This document shows positions 60,627 through 64,000 of a DNA stretch of 64,000 nt, one piece after another. The DNA is from Paenibacillus durus. Lineage in GTDB: Bacteria > Bacillota > Bacilli > Paenibacillales > Paenibacillaceae. Position 1 is the first letter of the stretch; every line of letters starts with the position of its first letter. The stretch lies in contig NZ_CP009288.1 in NCBI RefSeq assembly GCF_000756615.1, positions 930,001-994,000 on the forward strand, written 5' to 3'. A program made the translations under genes and the position numbers. A model generated the notes under the pieces. The model did no database searches, was not told the origin of the DNA, and saw only the letters and a program-made list of their open reading frames with translations.

Positions 60627-60657
60627 CCCTTACCAGAGAGGTAAGGGTATTTTTTTG
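60627..60657 (+). terminator. Hairpin plus T-run before the second portal gene
   Basis: CCCTTACC pairs with GGTAAGGG around AGAGA, followed by TATTTTTTT, 24 bases before the portal ATG. Confidence 0.85.
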
Positions 60658-60680
60658 TCCATTTGAAAGGATGCGATGCA

Positions 60681-61973
60681 ATGCAAATAACCGAATCAAT
60701 TATTCAAGAATGTTTGAACGAACTCAATCAAGCCGCAATAACCAAACAGAAGTATTTCGACTATTACAATGCTCAGCATTCAATCTTGAAAGACTATGCC
60801 ATGCAGGAGAGCAGAAGCAACCGAAAGCTCATTTTCAACTTCCCACGCAAGTTCGTGGATAACGAAGTCGGTTATCTGCTCGGAAAGCCAGTTAACTATG
60901 TATCGAAGTCAGACAATGATGATGTCATCCACAAAATTGACTTGAACATGAGCCATTGGGATAAGGAGCATAACATCAATCTTCGGAAGCAGAGTGAAAT
61001 CTACGGGGAGAGCTTCGAGTTGAATTATCTCGATTCAGAAGGACAGTTCTCAGCAGCGGTATTATCTCCGCTTAATGCGTATGTGTTGGAAGATGGAACG
61101 GCAGAACGAAATGTATTACTTGGCTTACATAAATTTACCCGTCGATTCGATGAGCAAGTATATTTGGACGTGTACACTGATAATGAAATTTTACATTACG
61201 AAATGATCAGCAGCGACAATTACAACAGTAAATCTCCAGAGCTAAAATATCTCGGCAAACACAATCACATCTTTGGAAGAGCTCCTCTTATCTCTTGTCC
61301 GGCAAATACGGAGAAGAAAAGCGGCTTCCAAGATGTGATTTCTTTATTTGATGCTTACAATGCCCTGAACTCAGATTTGGTCAACGAAATTGCAGACCAT
61401 CGCAATGCTTATCTGGTCATTGAAAATGCCAAGTTGGAAGCAGAGGATTTGCTCAACATGAAAAAGATGGGGATCATACAAGTCCCTGCGAACGGAAAGG
61501 TAAGCTGGCTGACGAAAGAGATCAACGACTCCTTTGTGAAAAACGAACTGGACAACATCGAGCGCAAAATTTTCGACATGATGGATCAGGTCAATTTTAA
61601 TGAAAATTGGGCAAGTAATACATCCTCCCTTGCTCTCAGAAATAAGCTGCTCAATCTGGAGAATCGTGTGGCGATGCGGGAAGCGTTAATGGAAAAGGCA
61701 ATCAAGCAACGTCTGCGTAACTTCTTTACCTTTCTGCACATTAAAGAGGGCGTGCAATATGATTTCCGGGATATCGCTGTAAAATTCACAAGAAACTTGC
61801 CAACAGACTTGGTAGGAATGGCCGATGTGATCGTCAAATTGCAGCAAGTGGTATCTCAGGAAACGTTGCTAACACTTCTCCCTTTCGTGGAGAATCCAAA
61901 ACTGGAGTTGAATAAATTTTATGCGGAACAGCAACGATTAATTGAAACAAATAGGCTCAATGTTACGCTTTAG
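60681..61973 (+). CDS. Phage portal protein (SPP1 gp6-like), second copy
   Basis: 430 residues. The ATG at 60681 aligns with the copy 1 start and has AAAGGATGCG upstream; an earlier in-frame TTG is less likely. Family landmarks are as in copy 1. The first 390 bases differ by many silent changes, then the DNA is almost identical to the end. Confidence 0.9.
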   Translation: MQITESIIQECLNELNQAAITKQKYFDYYNAQHSILKDYAMQESRSNRKLIFNFPRKFVDNEVGYLLGKPVNYVSKSDNDDVIHKIDLNMSHWDKEHNINLRKQSEIYGESFELNYLDSEGQFSAAVLSPLNAYVLEDGTAERNVLLGLHKFTRRFDEQVYLDVYTDNEILHYEMISSDNYNSKSPELKYLGKHNHIFGRAPLISCPANTEKKSGFQDVISLFDAYNALNSDLVNEIADHRNAYLVIENAKLEAEDLLNMKKMGIIQVPANGKVSWLTKEINDSFVKNELDNIERKIFDMMDQVNFNENWASNTSSLALRNKLLNLENRVAMREALMEKAIKQRLRNFFTFLHIKEGVQYDFRDIAVKFTRNLPTDLVGMADVIVKLQQVVSQETLLTLLPFVENPKLELNKFYAEQQRLIETNRLNVTL

Positions 61974-62019
61974 AGTGCTGAGAGGCTATATATATCTAGG
62001 GTGAAAAATAGCCAAAAGT

Positions 62020-62056
62020 GAGGAGTCGGTATGTTTGTACCTCTTCCTCGTTTTTT
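62020..62056 (+). terminator. Probable terminator after the second portal gene
   Basis: GAGGA/TCCTC and GGTA/TACC with six T; conserved with 25396-25430. Confidence 0.6.
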
Positions 62057-62172
62057 CCATTTCTAATGCGTAACATCATTGTCCTGAGCATGACGTTAAA
62101 CTGTCCAATCAAATAAAAATATGCGTGTTCGGTTCAGTGGTGTCGGATGGGCAATAGAGGAGATTAACAAAA

Positions 62173-62787
62173 ATGAAATTGGAACAAGTGAAGCAGTTGA
62201 TTGAGGAAAACCAAACAAATGAGGAATGGCGGACATATCTTCAGGATTTGAATCCGTATAGCGTAGAGGGGATAGAGCAATTTATTCAGTCCAACAAGGA
62301 TGCGAAAAGTTGGTTCGATAGCACGATAGACAAACGATCCACCAAGTCGTTGGAAACATGGAAGGCCAATCATCTGGAAAGTGTGGTGGACGCTGAAATC
62401 AAGAAGCGATTCCCGACGAAGGATGAGAAAGATATCGAGGTCGAAAAGCTACGTGCTGAAGTTGAAAATATGAAGCTGGAGAAGCAACGTGAACGATTAA
62501 CGAGTCAAGCCATCAAAATAGCCAGTGAAAAGAAACTTCCACTTCCGTTAGTGGATTTTTTTATTGGTGCGGATGAAGAAGCTACGACAGCGAATTTGGC
62601 TATGTTAGAACAATCGCTGCAATTGGCTATACAACAGCAAGTCGAACAACGGCTTAAAGGGGAAGGCTACACCCCTCCGGCTAGTTCAACGAGTAGCACA
62701 TTTACATTAGAAGCGATTAAAGGCATGTCGCCAAACGAGATCAATCAGCATTGGGATCAAGTCAAACAAGTATTACAAAACAAATAA
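62173..62787 (+). CDS. Capsid scaffolding protein (DUF4355-like), second copy
   Basis: 204 residues with the same layout as copy 1: variable ends and a nearly identical central coiled coil (EVENMKLEKQRERLTSQAIK). GAGGAG lies about 12 bases before the ATG. It lies 26 bases before the capsid gene. Confidence 0.8.
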   Translation: MKLEQVKQLIEENQTNEEWRTYLQDLNPYSVEGIEQFIQSNKDAKSWFDSTIDKRSTKSLETWKANHLESVVDAEIKKRFPTKDEKDIEVEKLRAEVENMKLEKQRERLTSQAIKIASEKKLPLPLVDFFIGADEEATTANLAMLEQSLQLAIQQQVEQRLKGEGYTPPASSTSSTFTLEAIKGMSPNEINQHWDQVKQVLQNK

Positions 62788-62813
62788 AAACGAAAAGGAT
62801 ATGGTGAATACCT

Positions 62814-63644
62814 ATGTCAGTACAAAATTTTATTCCTACAATTTGGAGTGCCCGTTTAAATGAAAGTTTCAAGAAGAATCTGGTTTATGGGAATATCGTG
62901 AATACCGATTACGAAGGTGAAATTAAAGGCCAAGGATCAACAGTCAAGATTAACTCAATTGGCGCAGTAACGATTGGAACCTATGATAAGGCAGCAGGAA
63001 TCGGCAATCCACAGGAGTTGGATTCCTCTCAAACAAATCTGATTATCGATCAAGCTAAGTTTTATAATTTTACCGTCGATGATGTGGATGCGGCTCAAGC
63101 CAATGTGGATTTGCTAAGTGGAGGGATTGTAGAAGCATCCTATGGTTTGGCAAATGTAGTGGATCAGTACATAGCAGGATTTTATACAGAAGTAAAAGCA
63201 GAAAATACAATCGGAAACGATACAACGCCTATTGTTCCGTCTTCAGCTACAGCTTATGATTTGCTTGTGGATTTGGGAGTCATCTTAGATGAAAATGATG
63301 TACCTGAAGGGGATCGCTTTGTCGTTGTTCCTGCTTTCTTTTATGGACTGCTCGTCAAAGATCCTCGATATACTAAAGATGCTAATGTTATGCGGACAGG
63401 ATTTGTGGGTAGTATCGATAATATGTCGGTCTACAAATCGAATAATGTGCCGAACACGACAGGAGCAAAGTATAAAATCATTGCTGGGCATAAGAGTGCC
63501 ATCTCATTTGCTGGTCAAGTGGACTCCGTTGAAGCCTATAGACCAGAGAAGCAATTCTCCGATGCGATCAAAGGATTACAAGTTTATGGTGCAAAGTGTA
63601 TCAAACCTGAAGCCATTGCTGTATTGACCGTTAACAAGTCCTAA
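62814..63644 (+). CDS. Major capsid protein (P22 coat-like family), second copy
   Basis: 276 residues. The first 85 or so are identical to copy 1 and the rest differs moderately, with the same family stretches (GHKSAISFAGQVDSVEAYRPEK). The conserved length suggests capsids of the same size. Confidence 0.9.
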   Translation: MSVQNFIPTIWSARLNESFKKNLVYGNIVNTDYEGEIKGQGSTVKINSIGAVTIGTYDKAAGIGNPQELDSSQTNLIIDQAKFYNFTVDDVDAAQANVDLLSGGIVEASYGLANVVDQYIAGFYTEVKAENTIGNDTTPIVPSSATAYDLLVDLGVILDENDVPEGDRFVVVPAFFYGLLVKDPRYTKDANVMRTGFVGSIDNMSVYKSNNVPNTTGAKYKIIAGHKSAISFAGQVDSVEAYRPEKQFSDAIKGLQVYGAKCIKPEAIAVLTVNKS

Positions 63645-63678
63645 ATCAGAGATCATTATAATAGAATAAACATATTGG

Positions 63679-63699
63679 GGGTGTCCACTTTGGATGCCC
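63679..63699 (+). terminator. Hairpin after the second capsid gene
   Basis: GGGTGTCC (63679-63686) and GGATGCCC (63692-63699), stem identical to 27050-27071 with a different loop; a T-rich tract follows. Confidence 0.65.
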
Positions 63700-63726
63700 T
63701 TATTTTAATTTTAGGAGGTCCAAAAT

Positions 63727-63897
63727 ATGTGGTTTTTGAATACAGAAACAGGATGTATATGGGAAGTAGTAGATCAGGAGTTGATTCAGCGGTTACGGGC
63801 AAATGCAATTTATGAGCAGGTGGACGAACCGAAAAAAGAAGTACCGAAAACGCCTGAGGTGAAGAATACGAAGCGTAACGATAAGGAGCCAACTTAA
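63727..63897 (+). CDS. Small phage head-region protein, second copy
   Basis: 56 residues: MWFLNTETGCIWEVVDQELI, then a charged Lys/Glu tail. AGGAGGTCC lies 8 bases upstream. Homologous in position and start to 27096-27281. Its stop overlaps the next start (TAATG). Confidence 0.7.
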   Translation: MWFLNTETGCIWEVVDQELIQRLRANAIYEQVDEPKKEVPKTPEVKNTKRNDKEPT

Positions 63898-64000
63898 TGG
63901 ATGAGCAAGTGGAGTTGTTGAAACGGTTGTTAGGCGTGGATTTAGCGGATGTATCCAAGGACGATATCTATACACATTATTTGAACAAAGCTAGAAACAA
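63897..64000 (+). CDS. Head-tail connector, second copy (cut by the window edge)
   Basis: The first 34 codons are present: MDEQVELLKRLLGVDLADVS, clearly matching the start of the connector at 27278. The remainder lies outside the window. Confidence 0.8.
   Translation, partial: MDEQVELLKRLLGVDLADVSKDDIYTHYLNKARN

Larger units (their letters stand above)
40138..64000 (+). mobile_element. Phage-like element 2 (continues beyond the window)
   Basis: From parA to the right edge the genes form a second element related to element 1. It has a split RNA polymerase, ParB, P-loop protein, methyltransferase, terS, integrase, terL, portal, scaffold, capsid and connectors in the same order. It lacks the topoisomerase. 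It adds ParA/ParB, an XRE regulator, an HNH-like gene and a HEPN-like gene. The left boundary is not fixed. Confidence 0.7.

Overview
The window looks like a low-GC Gram-positive chromosome, most likely Paenibacillus or a close relative. The reasons are strong AGGAGG-type ribosome sites, frequent TTG/GTG starts, a Bacillales-type RlmD, a VgrG/DUF4280/pentapeptide cluster with a YezG-type immunity gene, and a fused topoisomerase VIII-like protein of a kind reported from Paenibacillus. The genus is an inference. Only rlmD at the left end is an obvious core gene; nearly everything else is accessory.

Layout. 0-1.6 kb: rlmD and its terminator. 1.6-10.2 kb: a small XRE regulator with a membrane partner, a decayed stretch, then an AT-rich type I restriction system (hsdM, hsdS, a PrrC-like ATPase, hsdR) and a PC4/YdbC-like protein. 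10.3-30.9 kb: phage-like element 1. It encodes a single-chain RNA polymerase of the YonO/RdRp-like double-psi beta-barrel class, a P-loop protein, a B-A fused type IIB topoisomerase (topo VIII-like), a ParB-domain DNA methyltransferase, small and large terminase, a tyrosine recombinase lying between them, portal, scaffold, capsid and head-tail connectors. It ends in a large serine recombinase with no tail or lysis genes. 30.9-39.4 kb, minus strand: a toxin-delivery cluster with two VgrG-like spikes (one carrying a C-terminal nuclease), a PAAR-like cap, a pentapeptide protein, accessory proteins and an immunity protein. About 39.6 kb: a second copy of the last part of the rlmD reading frame.

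40.1-64 kb: element 2, running off the right edge. It starts with ParA and several unrecognised AT-rich genes and an XRE regulator. A second RNA polymerase gene follows, split by an IS3-family insertion sequence, then ParB with a parS-like palindrome, a diverged P-loop protein, and a second copy of the methyltransferase, terS, int, terL, portal, scaffold, capsid and connector module. The topoisomerase gene is absent at the corresponding place. Different cargo genes sit at the same junctions in the two elements (YjbR/MmcQ-like versus HEPN-like between terL and portal; an HNH-like gene between methyltransferase and terS only in element 2).

How it may work: each element seems to combine its own transcription enzyme, a helicase-like or P-loop factor, DNA topology or partition functions, DNA methylation and its own DNA-packaging and capsid genes. 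This resembles a phage-plasmid or a capsid-forming satellite more than an ordinary temperate phage. Near-identical DNA blocks alternating with diverged ones suggest recombination between the two residents. Several leaders contain stem-loops, including a helix that pairs with the integrase ribosome-binding site and changes from G-U to G-C between copies. No tRNA, rRNA or CRISPR array was recognised.
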